Below, in pieces: positions 28,491 to 36,611 of a stretch of DNA of 64,000 nt. Below the pieces are notes generated by a model. The model was not told the origin of the DNA. It saw only the letters and a list, made by a program, of their open reading frames with translations, and searched no databases. Source of the DNA: Gemmatimonadota bacterium. GTDB lineage: Bacteria > Gemmatimonadota > Gemmatimonadetes > Longimicrobiales > Gaopeijiaceae. Position 1 is the stretch's first letter. Every line of letters starts with the position of its first letter. Location of the stretch: assembly GCA_041390125.1 (NCBI GenBank), contig JAWKQN010000014.1:113106-177105 (forward strand), written 5' to 3'. Position numbers and translations under genes: made by a program.

Positions 28491-28578
28491 CCCGGGGGAA
28501 AGAGCGCCAGGTCGTGGGAGGCGAGTGACGTCATCGCCGTGGACTCGCCCGGGCGGAGTTGAACGGGACTCTCCGCTC

Positions 28579-29814
28579 TCAGAGGATGCGCCACCAGGGC
28601 ACGGCGATGATGTCCTCCGAGAGCGTTCGGGTTTCGGTTCCGTCGTGAAGCAGGACGCCCCCGTGGAAGCGCGGACCCGCCACGTCGCGGAAGGCGCGCA
28701 GTCCATCCGCGTCCCCGAACCGGGGCTTGGTCGTCGCCTTGATCTCGACGGCCAGCAGCCGCCCGCCGACGGCGAGAACCACGTCCACCTCCGTGCCGTC
28801 GTACGTCCGCCAGTACAGGATCTCAGGCCGTTCGGCACGGCTCTCCTGCCACGAGAGCAGATCGGCCAGCACGAGGTTTTCCAGGTGCGCGCCGGTCGGC
28901 TCGGCCTCGCGAGCGATGTGGAGCGCAAGCGCGGTATCCGTCCAGTAGAGCTTGGGGCTCTTCACGTGACGTTTGGTGCGGCTACCTGCGAAGGGCTGGA
29001 GCCGGAAGGTCTGGAACGACGTCTCCATGAGGTTCAGGTAGCGGTGCGCCGTTGCGTGCGAAAGCGCGGCGTCACGAGCGAGCTCAGCCTGGTTCAGGAC
29101 CCCGCCCAGCCGAAGGCTGACGAGCGTCATCAAGAGACGGAAGTCACCCAGTTGTTCGATCGCTGCCAGCTGCTGGACATCCCGCTCCAGATACGTGCGC
29201 ACGTACCCTGCGAACCAGGTCGTCCGATCGACCTCCGAGACGAGTTGGTGCGCGGGGACCGGGTAACCGCCTCGCTTCGCCAGCGCCCGCCAGTCGGCGT
29301 GGGCTCGCGGTTCCGGCAACACCTCCATCCATCGGCCGGGAGGCTCGTCGAGAAGGGTGTTCCAGGCGCCGGCACTGGCTCGTCCTTCCAGCTCGCCCCG
29401 GGTCATCGGCCACAAGGTGACGTAGCCGGCTCGTCCCGCCAGCGACTCCGAGACGCGGTCCATCAGGAGAAGGTTCGCCGACCCCGTCAGAATGAACCGC
29501 CCCGGTTTCCGATCCGGGCCCGCGTCCACCGCCCGCTTGATCTCGAGCAGGAGGTCGGGCGCCCGCTGGACCTCGTCCAGCACCAGCCGTGGAGCTCGCG
29601 CCAGGAGGCCCGCCGGATCGGTGCGGGCCTGCTCGCGGACCTCCAGATCATCCAGGGTCAGGTAGAGCCGATCCGTCCCCGCCGAGAGGTGCCGCGCCAG
29701 CGTGGTCTTTCCGGTCTGGCGGGGCCCCATCAGCACCGTGACCGGGAAGACCCGGAGGGAGCGCTCCATGGCTTCGGAGGCGAGCCGGGGGAGGAAAGAG
29801 GGCTCTGGCGTCAT
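28579..29814 (-). CDS. DUF4143/AAA_14 ATPase, copy 2
   Basis: 411 residues. Walker A GPRQTGKTTLA near residue 30, Walker B LVLDEVQRAPDLL, FILTGSANLLL, a middle HTH-like region (ALSHATAHRYLNLMETSF) and the C-terminal nuclease-like domain (GTEVDVVLAVGGRLLAVEIKAT). It shares layout with copy 1 but diverges in sequence, so it is a separate family member, not a recent duplicate. Its promoter carries a palindrome between -35 and -10 (29871-29887). It stands convergent to MntA/HepT. Confidence 0.87.
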   Translation of the reverse strand: MTPEPSFLPRLASEAMERSLRVFPVTVLMGPRQTGKTTLARHLSAGTDRLYLTLDDLEVREQARTDPAGLLARAPRLVLDEVQRAPDLLLEIKRAVDAGPDRKPGRFILTGSANLLLMDRVSESLAGRAGYVTLWPMTRGELEGRASAGAWNTLLDEPPGRWMEVLPEPRAHADWRALAKRGGYPVPAHQLVSEVDRTTWFAGYVRTYLERDVQQLAAIEQLGDFRLLMTLVSLRLGGVLNQAELARDAALSHATAHRYLNLMETSFQTFRLQPFAGSRTKRHVKSPKLYWTDTALALHIAREAEPTGAHLENLVLADLLSWQESRAERPEILYWRTYDGTEVDVVLAVGGRLLAVEIKATTKPRFGDADGLRAFRDVAGPRFHGGVLLHDGTETRTLSEDIIAVPWWRIL

Positions 29815-29849
29815 GCTCGTTCACCCGGACCCAGCGATCTGCGCGATGT

Positions 29850-29896
29850 TTCACGTCGTGGTGGATATTATTTCATGACGTGAAATGATGCGCAAG
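29850..29896 (-). promoter_or_regulatory. Promoter with operator palindromes for DUF4143 copy 2
   Basis: On the minus strand TTGCGC (29891-29896) and TAATAT (29866-29871) are 19 bases apart. The spacer holds the palindrome ATTTCA-TGACG-TGAAAT (29871-29887), and a wider pair TTTCACGTC/GACGTGAAA spans 29850-29886. A repressor bound there would block transcription. Confidence 0.65.
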
Positions 29897-30241
29897 GGCG
29901 GCAGAGGCTCCCGAGGGGACGGTCGGCCCTTCTGCTCCGTCGTGACGCGGCGCCCGATCCCCGACTCGCGAGGAGGTCCGGCTCAGGCGGGGCTGGGACG
30001 TCGCGGGGAGCGGCCTGAGCGGTGTCCAAAGTTCATGAACCACGAACATCGCCGGGGATTCGCCCCTTCCCGCCTGGGGCTCGCCCGGCCTCCCGCAGGG
30101 TTTGGACTACCCGCCGAATGCCCCGGGCCCTATCTTGTGGGCCCCGCCGCCCGGCCGCTGATATCGGACCTCCTGCCAGGTTCGGGGCGCGCCTCCGAAC
30201 TCGGGTGAGCGGTGTGTAAGTCTCTTTTGTGCTGATGTTTA
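29897..30241. other. Spacer before tRNA-Pro(GGG)
   Basis: About 345 bases. Frames here are low complexity and I support no gene. The tRNA promoter must lie near its right end but no convincing -35/-10 pair is seen. Confidence 0.4.
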
Positions 30242-30315
30242 CGGGACGTGGCGCAGTCCGGTAGCGCACCTGAATGGGGTTCAGGGGGTCGCCGGTTCGA
30301 ATCCGGCCGTCCCGA
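30242..30315 (+). tRNA. tRNA-Pro(GGG)
   Basis: Acceptor CGGGACG/CGTCCCG with discriminator A, T-loop TTCGAAT, anticodon loop ATGGGGT reading CCC/CCU. A lone plus-strand tRNA at the edge of the accessory region. Pieces of its 3' half recur at 30407-30420 and 30573-30586. Confidence 0.95.
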
Positions 30316-30322
30316 TTGGGAA

Positions 30323-30355
30323 ACGTCCAGGGGCCATCAGGCCTCTGGGCGTTTT
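30323..30355 (+). terminator. Rho-independent terminator of tRNA-Pro(GGG)
   Basis: ACGTCCAGGGGCC pairs with GGCCTCTGGGCGT (13 bp with G-T pairs) across ATCA, followed by TTTT. Confidence 0.88.
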
Positions 30356-30406
30356 CTCATGTCCGGAAGGCCGGGTGCGGGCTGGCGACCGGTGAGCGAA
30401 GCGAAC

Positions 30407-30586
30407 GGGTCGCCGGTTCGGGGCGATGCGCCGGTCTGGGCCTCCCTGATAGGGCCGCAGGTGGTCTTACGCGAGCCGAGCGAGGATCGCCCGTCAGGGC
30501 GACCGGAGCCCAACCCGGCCGTGGTTGGGCCCAGCTACCAGGGACGCTTCGGGCTCCGCCGACGAGGACAAACCGGCCGTCCCGAT
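30407..30586 (+). repeat. Split partial copy of the tRNA-Pro(GGG) 3' half
   Basis: GGGTCGCCGGTTCG (30407-30420) and CCGGCCGTCCCGAT (30573-30586) equal the T-arm and acceptor parts of the tRNA at 30242, where they are only three bases apart. Here 152 bases separate them. It looks like a tRNA 3' fragment that was later interrupted, a typical scar of tRNA-targeted integration. Confidence 0.75.
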
Positions 30587-31060
30587 GTCTAGAGGCTTCG
30601 GGGCCTACCCACCGTGACCGGGATCGAGGGCGTCATGAGCGACAACGGCTCGTGCTATCTGGCCGCCGGCCTGCGCCCACACGCTCTCTCGTCTCCGCAT
30701 CCCCCATATGCGCTCGCGGTCCGCAAAGCGGCGGCGGGGCCAACTCTCGGAGCCCAGTCTGGATAAAGCTTCCGCCTTGCCCTTGGTCCTAGGGGGGGAC
30801 TCGTGCGCTCCGCCGCTCACAACGCTATCACAACCATCACCGGGAGCACTCCGGTCTCGCCTTCCGTCCGCCCTTCGCGCCCCTCGAAACAACGTCCTCG
30901 GTTTCACAGCCAGAGCCACCTCAAGAGGGCGCCCATCGACGTTCCGCCGTCCCCGACGATCACGTGCCCGCCAGCATCCCACTCCTGGCCGCCGCACTCG
31001 CAGGATCAGCCGCAACGCCGCGGCTGCGGCCATCCAACCAGAAGTGCCGATGCCGGACGT
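30587..31060. other. Non-coding region downstream of HNH gene
   Basis: About 470 bases with no supported gene; frames are low complexity on both strands. It may be the left border of the modification island. Confidence 0.4.
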
Positions 31061-31966
31061 TCACCGCCGCAGTGGCAAGCCGCGCTCCGACTCACTCGTA
31101 GCCCACAACGGGAGAAGCAAGTCTAGGGCGTAATTGGCGGCGCATCCTGAGCAACTCACCGAGCAGTTCGACGGCACCGCCAACCCAGTGCTGACACGGC
31201 GATACACCCACAACTCGTGGCTTCGTGCTGTCCCCGCACACCTGTCGCAGGAACGCTGTCGCATTATCACCGACCAGCGTTGCCGCTGGCCGATGCTATG
31301 CGGTGAGCCCAGTTCAGATCGCTCGAGGTAGTCAAAGGCGTTCTTCGAAGCCGCCCATGCCAAGCTCTCTCCCTTCCCTTGGTTGCATGTAGCACAAGCC
31401 AGGGCCCAGTTGCCTTTAGTGTCGTCTCCCAGATGCTTGGGAGCGACGTGCTCTAAGGTCACGCAGACCCCTGGCGCATCAAGGCTGACTCCACACCAGA
31501 GGCACCTCTCGTTCTGCTCTTTTGCCAGCCGACGGTATAGACCCAAAGCGCGGATGTTCCCGAGCGACGCTGTCTTCCCTCGAGCCTCCTTGCGGCTGAG
31601 GCCGTGCAATTTCCGGACGCTAATGCAGATGTCTCTCAGAACGTCTTTCTCAGGGCGCGTCAAAGCCAAGCCGAGATTTCGCAGGTGGTCGTCGATAGCA
31701 ACATCCAAGCTGCCCCTGTAGTCCGGATCCACGCCGCGAGCCGGAAGAAGGCTCATTAGAATGCTTTGCCGAAGGCACGGTTCAACGCTTGCCAGCACCT
31801 CGTCGACCGAGCGCCCTCCCGCTTGGCACCATTGGGTGACGGCACTTAACAGTGCTCCAGTCGAATCCGATAGGTTGTGAACACCTGACAAGAAGTAGCG
31901 TCCTCCAAGTAAGGTGTCCCGCACGAGCGCGTGCAGTTCGGCCGATCGGCTTGACGGGGCACTCAT
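31061..31966 (-). CDS. HNH endonuclease, candidate restriction effector of the deazaguanine island
   Basis: 301 residues. The first 140 residues are helical and unfamiliar. Then an HNH nuclease: C155xxC158 (CLWC), H173 in TLEHVAPKHLG, N186 in KGNWALA, C191xxC194 with N195. The C-terminus holds further Cys pairs (CDRC and CSVSCSGC) that could form another zinc site. It is translated from an ATGA overlap with the DGQHR gene upstream, so the two work together. It stands divergent to the preQ0/DpdA operon. A role as nuclease that senses the DNA modification is inferred from position only. Confidence 0.78.
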   Translation of the reverse strand: MSAPSSRSAELHALVRDTLLGGRYFLSGVHNLSDSTGALLSAVTQWCQAGGRSVDEVLASVEPCLRQSILMSLLPARGVDPDYRGSLDVAIDDHLRNLGLALTRPEKDVLRDICISVRKLHGLSRKEARGKTASLGNIRALGLYRRLAKEQNERCLWCGVSLDAPGVCVTLEHVAPKHLGDDTKGNWALACATCNQGKGESLAWAASKNAFDYLERSELGSPHSIGQRQRWSVIMRQRSCDRCAGTARSHELWVYRRVSTGLAVPSNCSVSCSGCAANYALDLLLPLWATSESERGLPLRR

Positions 31967-33483
31967 TCATCCGCGGATGGCTGGATCCATGTACTAGCTC
32001 GCCACCCCTTCCACACGCGCCCACTCTTCTTGCCTTCCGTAACAAACTCCTGAAAGAACTCTACGAGCTCTTCCCGACCTGCGTTTGTGTCCTGACTGCT
32101 GCGTGCCCAGGCCGAGCGCCACAGCTCTTCAGGAAAATATGGGAGGGTCTGATGCAGCACCTCCAGCAATTTCTCCATCAGGCGAGCCTTGCGGGCGTCT
32201 TCATCTGGCTCTCCGGAAACGTCCCAGACCGATACCACTTGCCCGTCCGCTGCTCCGAGCAGGACCTCCTGCAGGGCCCAGAGGTGAGCCCCTCTCATAA
32301 GGCGGCTCCCCGATGACTTCTCCCAGAGATCTGCAGGGTAGTGGCCGTTGATTGCTGACCAGAAGGCGCAGAAGAACTCAAACCACGTCCGATCGTCTCG
32401 CCAGCGCTTCCGGGCCGTGCTTGCACTATTGGTTGCGTATAGGCGCTTCGCTATCGTTGTGAGGGACACCCTAGACGCACGGTACCAGACTTTCGCGAGC
32501 CGCTTTATCGCTCCGTAGCCCAGCAGATCCGGGTTGCGATTCCGGCCGCCGACAGCCATGTCCAGCTTCTCAGCGAAGGGGCTGGCGCCATCGTAGGCGA
32601 CGAGGCTCATGATCGTCACCTCGGCCATGGGTACGCCGGCTCTGGCAAGGCGCTCCTCAACCTTATCCTGTTCGCCTCTTGTTAGACTAAGTCCGGCAAT
32701 AGAGGTGATCAGGGCGGGCGGTATGCGCTTGGGTTTGAGGTTGACGACGGTGAACTGGAAGACTTGTTCTTCCCAGGGCGGATCGAATAGCCCGCATACC
32801 ATGAAGGGGAGCCCTTTCTCGCCAAAACGGGCAGCAGCAGCGATACGATGCTGTCCGTCGATGAGGAATGCCGGCTTCACAAAGTCGCCGATCGCCTTGC
32901 GGAAGCCGTCGTTGCTCCAATTCGATTCATCGTCCAGCAGTTCTCTCATACGCTGCAACGTGACAGTTCCCAAATGGGTAATAGGGGCGTCTTGCTCCTC
33001 GCCATCCTCGGAATCTTCCGAATCCTCTTCGTCTTCGTCTGCCTCGTCGTCGGCGTCAGAGCTCCCCTCGCCCGCTTCGCCTGCCGCAGCAAAGCGATCC
33101 CGCACATACGCCTGAGCAGCCGTGAATACGTCTGCGGTTTCTAGTCGGTCCTCGTCCAAGCTCACCGTCAGCTTCGCCATAACGACGGTCTCCGGTGCGA
33201 CGTCGGCAGGCTCCAGCCGACAGGACCCAAGACTCGCTTGTCGTCGCAGGGCTAGGATAACCGCCGTGGGGCTGCAGTTCTCCGCATCCTGAAAGAACGG
33301 AACGATGTCCGAATCGACCCGACGCTCGTCCAAGAAGCGCTGGTAGCCGCTCAAGAGTTCGTCCGACTTCCTCGGAATCCCCGCCCACGTCAGTACCTCA
33401 CCAGCGTGTGCCACGAAAGCAACTTGAATCGGTGCTGCAGCGCGTTGTCGAAAGGCAAGGACGTCGTAGGTAAAAACTCGCAT
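31963..33483 (-). CDS. DGQHR-domain (DndB-like) protein with acidic linker
   Basis: 506 residues. The canonical motif DGQHR lies at 209-213 (FLIDGQHRIAAA), in a ParB-like fold shared with DndB and DpdB. A run of about 25 Asp/Glu/Ser residues (about 141-165) is inserted before it. The C-terminal 250 residues are helical. DndB proteins regulate or limit sulfur modification, and DpdB helps DpdA insert preQ0 into DNA. This second DGQHR protein is different from the one at 38832 and is paired with the HNH nuclease. It may be the regulatory or recognition part of a restriction arm. Confidence 0.8.
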   Translation of the reverse strand: MRVFTYDVLAFRQRAAAPIQVAFVAHAGEVLTWAGIPRKSDELLSGYQRFLDERRVDSDIVPFFQDAENCSPTAVILALRRQASLGSCRLEPADVAPETVVMAKLTVSLDEDRLETADVFTAAQAYVRDRFAAAGEAGEGSSDADDEADEDEEDSEDSEDGEEQDAPITHLGTVTLQRMRELLDDESNWSNDGFRKAIGDFVKPAFLIDGQHRIAAAARFGEKGLPFMVCGLFDPPWEEQVFQFTVVNLKPKRIPPALITSIAGLSLTRGEQDKVEERLARAGVPMAEVTIMSLVAYDGASPFAEKLDMAVGGRNRNPDLLGYGAIKRLAKVWYRASRVSLTTIAKRLYATNSASTARKRWRDDRTWFEFFCAFWSAINGHYPADLWEKSSGSRLMRGAHLWALQEVLLGAADGQVVSVWDVSGEPDEDARKARLMEKLLEVLHQTLPYFPEELWRSAWARSSQDTNAGREELVEFFQEFVTEGKKSGRVWKGWRASTWIQPSADE

Positions 33484-33809
33484 TCACTCGAACTCCCGAG
33501 CAGGTGTCGCGTTAGCGTGCGATGCGGAGGATTCCACGAAGGTCCGGCCGAATCGTGCGGACGAGGACGATGATGCGCAATAGCCTGCTGGGCCGCGCCG
33601 GCGTCCCTCCAAACAATGCCCAACGGATGCTGTGCGACGGGCGACACGGGGCCGTCCGGCAGTGGGACCCGGCAGGACCGGAGTTGGTGGGGACATGAGC
33701 CTAGGCCCGCACTTACTCCCTCTGGTTCTACGGTTAGTTGCGCCGCGAGGGCCCCGAGTTGCATCATGTGACCGGAAGTGAGGACTGGTTGCCACACGGG
33801 TCGCGCATC
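33484..33809. other. Divergent intergenic region of the modification island
   Basis: 326 bases between the minus-strand DGQHR/HNH pair and the plus-strand HTH/preQ0/DpdA operon. Both promoters should lie here. I see no clear -35/-10 pair or strong palindrome. Confidence 0.5.
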
Positions 33810-34067
33810 ATGCCACTATCGGTCGAAGACGTCCTCTACTACTCGCAAAATGAAGTAGCGGAAGAACTTGGAATTCGCCGCGAGACGCTCTGGCGCTGGC
33901 GAAGTGAGGGAAAGATCCCTCAGGGGCGGAAGTTCAGGGGACGCGAGGTGTTATTCACGGCTGCGGAGCTTGAGCGTGCCAAGGCCTACGCCAATCGCCT
34001 TGAACCGATCGAAAGTGTTGATCCATCGCAACTTGGACTATTCAAGACGAGCGGGGCGCGCCCATGA
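33810..34067 (+). CDS. Small helix-turn-helix (MerR/excisionase-like) protein
   Basis: 85 residues from ATG 33810. The HTH reads YYSQNEVAEELGIRRETLWRWRSEGKIP, followed by a wing-like GRKFRGREVLFTAAEL, as in MerR-type or excisionase proteins. It is first in the operon and its stop overlaps the ATG of queC (ATGA), so it is probably the local regulator of the modification genes. Confidence 0.75.
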   Translation: MPLSVEDVLYYSQNEVAEELGIRRETLWRWRSEGKIPQGRKFRGREVLFTAAELERAKAYANRLEPIESVDPSQLGLFKTSGARP

Positions 34068-34777
34068 CCGATCGAAAGGCCGTCGTTCTCCTCAGTGGGG
34101 GCTTGGATTCCACGACCACGCTGGCGGTAGCCAAGAGCCAAGGCTATGTCCCCTTTGCCCTTAGCTTTCGCTACGGGCAGCGGCATGCCGTCGAACTTCG
34201 CGCCGCCGCTCGGGTGGCTGCGGCGCTTGGAGCCGCTGACCATGTCATCGCCCCGATTGACCTACGACTCTTCGGGGGGTCGGCGTTGACCGCTGACATC
34301 CCCGTGCCCAAGGGCAGGGGCTTGGAGGTGATCAGTGAGGGCATCCCGGTCACGTATGTCCCGGCCCGCAACACGATCTTCCTCTCGTTTGCCCTCGCTT
34401 GGGCGGAAGTTCTCGGCGCGATGGATGTGTTTCTTGGAGTAAACGCCCTCGACTACAGCGGCTATCCCGATTGCCGCCCGGAGTTCATCTCCGCGTTTGA
34501 GCACCTGGCCAACCTGGCTACCAAGGCGGGCGTGGAGGGGGCTCGTTTCAAGCTTCACACGCCTCTCATCTCTCTCCGGAAATCGGAGATCGTCCAACTG
34601 GGCTCCCGGCTGGGCGTCGACTACGGCCTAACCGTGTCGTGCTACGACCCAACGGACGACGGGGTCGCCTGTGGCCTCTGCGATTCCTGCCTGCTTCGGC
34701 TCCGAGGTTTCGCCGAAGCGGGGCTTGTTGATCCCGCTACCTACCTCCCCAACGAGACGAGCCGGATCGCCCTCTGA
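34064..34777 (+). CDS. queC: 7-cyano-7-deazaguanine (preQ0) synthase QueC
   Basis: 237 residues. It makes preQ0 from 7-carboxy-7-deazaguanine with ATP and ammonia. PP-loop SGGLDS at 11-16; the four zinc cysteines are C193, C203, C206 and C209 (CGLCDSC). Full length for the family. It follows the HTH gene by ATGA overlap and shares one base with queE. The GC content here is lower (about 60 %) than in the flanking chromosome, a hint of transfer. Confidence 0.95.
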   Translation: MTDRKAVVLLSGGLDSTTTLAVAKSQGYVPFALSFRYGQRHAVELRAAARVAAALGAADHVIAPIDLRLFGGSALTADIPVPKGRGLEVISEGIPVTYVPARNTIFLSFALAWAEVLGAMDVFLGVNALDYSGYPDCRPEFISAFEHLANLATKAGVEGARFKLHTPLISLRKSEIVQLGSRLGVDYGLTVSCYDPTDDGVACGLCDSCLLRLRGFAEAGLVDPATYLPNETSRIAL

Positions 34778-35415
34778 TGTATTCGGTCAAGGAGATCTAT
34801 TACACCCTGCAGGGAGAGGGCGCCCACACAGGGCGCTCAGCCGTCTTTCTCAGGTTCTCAGGGTGTAACCTGTGGACGGGCCGCGAGCGCGATCGGCACA
34901 AGGCAGTCTGTCAATTCTGCGATACCGACTTCATCGGGACGGACGGCCCGAACGGGGGCCGATTCTCGACCGCCGCTGAGGTCGTCGAGGCCGTTCTCAG
35001 AGTGTGGAAGGCTGGAACCACCGATAGTCAGCACAGATTCGTCGTTTGTACGGGGGGCGAGCCCCTCCTCCAGGTGGACGCCCCCCTTCTCGAAGCTCTC
35101 CACCAAGAAGACTTCACCATTGCTGTTGAGACAAACGGCACGCAGGCCGCTCCTCCTGGGCTCGATTGGATCTGCGTCAGCCCAAAAGCCGGGGCCCCCT
35201 TGCAGCTCGTCTGTGGCAGTGAGCTGAAATTGGTCTTCCCGCAACCCGGCGCCATGCCAGAGGCGTTCGAGCATCTCGAGTTCGAGCATTTCTTTCTTCA
35301 GCCGATGGACGGTCCGGATGTGGCGGCCAACACTGCCCAGGCGATCCAGTATTGTCTGCGGTCTCCCCAGTGGAGATTGAGCGTGCAAACCCATAAGGCC
35401 CTCGGCATCTCATAG
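34777..35415 (+). CDS. queE: 7-carboxy-7-deazaguanine synthase QueE
   Basis: 212 residues, radical SAM enzyme turning 6-carboxytetrahydropterin into 7-carboxy-7-deazaguanine. The cluster cysteines are C30, C45 and C48: CNLW…AVCQFCDTDFIG, the expanded CX14CX2C spacing known for QueE. The start LQGEGAHTGR and the TGGEPLL block are typical. Its ATG overlaps the stop of queC. Confidence 0.95.
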   Translation: MYSVKEIYYTLQGEGAHTGRSAVFLRFSGCNLWTGRERDRHKAVCQFCDTDFIGTDGPNGGRFSTAAEVVEAVLRVWKAGTTDSQHRFVVCTGGEPLLQVDAPLLEALHQEDFTIAVETNGTQAAPPGLDWICVSPKAGAPLQLVCGSELKLVFPQPGAMPEAFEHLEFEHFFLQPMDGPDVAANTAQAIQYCLRSPQWRLSVQTHKALGIS

Positions 35416-35423
35416 GCGGGAAA

Positions 35424-35783
35424 ATGGAGATCTGGAAGGACTTCACATTCGAAGCCGCGCATCGCTTGCCGAACCTCCCCGACGACCACAAGTGCGCACG
35501 TCTCCATGGTCATAGCTTCCGGGCTCGGATCTACGTCGACGGCCCGGTTGACTCGACACTGGGCTGGGTCCTCGACTTCGCCGACATCAAGGCCGCCTTC
35601 AAGCACCTGGAGCAGAAGCTGGACCACCAGTACCTGAACGACATCGAGGGTCTAGAGAATCCCACAAGCGAGAACATTGCGATGTGGATCTGGACTCAAC
35701 TAGAAAGGACCCTACCCAACCTCTCGCGCGTCGTCGTCCGTGAGACCTGCACGTCAGGCTGCACCTACAGAGGCCCACAATGA
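35424..35783 (+). CDS. queD: 6-carboxytetrahydropterin synthase QueD
   Basis: 119 residues. It converts dihydroneopterin triphosphate to 6-carboxytetrahydropterin. Zinc ligands H13 (FEAAHRL), H28 and H30 (LHGHSF); catalytic C24 in DDHKCARLHGH, and DHQYLND follows. A complete short QueD. Overlaps the start of the FolE2 gene by four bases. Confidence 0.94.
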   Translation: MEIWKDFTFEAAHRLPNLPDDHKCARLHGHSFRARIYVDGPVDSTLGWVLDFADIKAAFKHLEQKLDHQYLNDIEGLENPTSENIAMWIWTQLERTLPNLSRVVVRETCTSGCTYRGPQ

Positions 35784-36607
35784 CTCCAGCTACCTCGTCC
35801 GCGGCAGCGCTCCTGCACGACGTTCAGGCGGAATCCGACACACGAGGCCTTCACATTGACCGGGTGGGTGTGAGCGGTTTGTCAGACCCAATCTCTGTCT
35901 TGGATCGTCATGCCGGGAGACAGCAGACCGTCGGCCAGATCACGCTCGCCGTTAGCCTTCCCCACGATCAACGCGGGACACACATGTCTCGCTTCATTGA
36001 GGTCTTTGAGCACCACCGCGGTGAGATGACGATCCGGACGCTCCCCGGTCTCCTGGAGGAGCTTCGGGCCCGCCTGTCGGCAGAAGCCGCTCAGATCGAA
36101 GTGGCTTTCCCATACTTCGTTGAGCGACGTGCCCCAGTGACGGGGCGGTCAGCCATGATGGACTATGCGTGCGCGTTTCGTGGGCGGGTGGACGCCAAGG
36201 GGGAGGCATTCTCTCTACGCACGACCGTACCTGTTTCGACCCTGTGTCCTTGCTCAAAAGAGATCAGCGATTACGGAGCTCACAACCAGCGAGGTTACGT
36301 GACCGTGGAGGTGGGGACCACTTCGTCGTCACTCGAGGACCTTGTCTGGATCGAGGAGGTTATTGACTGGGTCGAGTCCTCGGCCTCTGCGCCGGTCTAC
36401 CCTCTCCTCAAGCGGCCGGACGAGCGCCACGTGACCATGCAAGCCTACGATAACCCTCGGTTCGTGGAGGACTTGGTAAGGGAGGTCGCTGGCCGGATCC
36501 GGGACGACGCCCGAGTAGCTTGGTTCTCCGTCGCAGCCGAGAACCTGGAGAGCATTCACAACCACAGCGCGTTCGCAGAGATCCGCTGGAGCAGGCCGGA
36601 GCGATAG
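35780..36607 (+). CDS. folE2: GTP cyclohydrolase FolE2 (type IB)
   Basis: 275 residues. It catalyses the first step, GTP to dihydroneopterin triphosphate. The family block TLCPCSKEISDYGAHNQRG (C156, C158) and AENLESIHNHSAFAEI at the C-terminus identify FolE2, the zinc-independent alternative to FolE. With queD, queE and queC it makes the set for preQ0 complete, so the island does not depend on host folate genes. Confidence 0.93.
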   Translation: MTPATSSAAALLHDVQAESDTRGLHIDRVGVSGLSDPISVLDRHAGRQQTVGQITLAVSLPHDQRGTHMSRFIEVFEHHRGEMTIRTLPGLLEELRARLSAEAAQIEVAFPYFVERRAPVTGRSAMMDYACAFRGRVDAKGEAFSLRTTVPVSTLCPCSKEISDYGAHNQRGYVTVEVGTTSSSLEDLVWIEEVIDWVESSASAPVYPLLKRPDERHVTMQAYDNPRFVEDLVREVAGRIRDDARVAWFSVAAENLESIHNHSAFAEIRWSRPER

Positions 36608-36611
36608 CCGG

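Noticed and set aside
29885..30208. 107-codon frame after the DUF4143 promoter
   Set aside because: Low-complexity Arg/Gly/Pro sequence, no ribosome site, and it starts inside the operator.
34064..36607. Ordinary queuosine tRNA pathway
   Set aside because: No queF, queA, queG or canonical tRNA TGT here, and the operon continues into DpdA/DpdB-like genes; the product is better explained as preQ0 for DNA.
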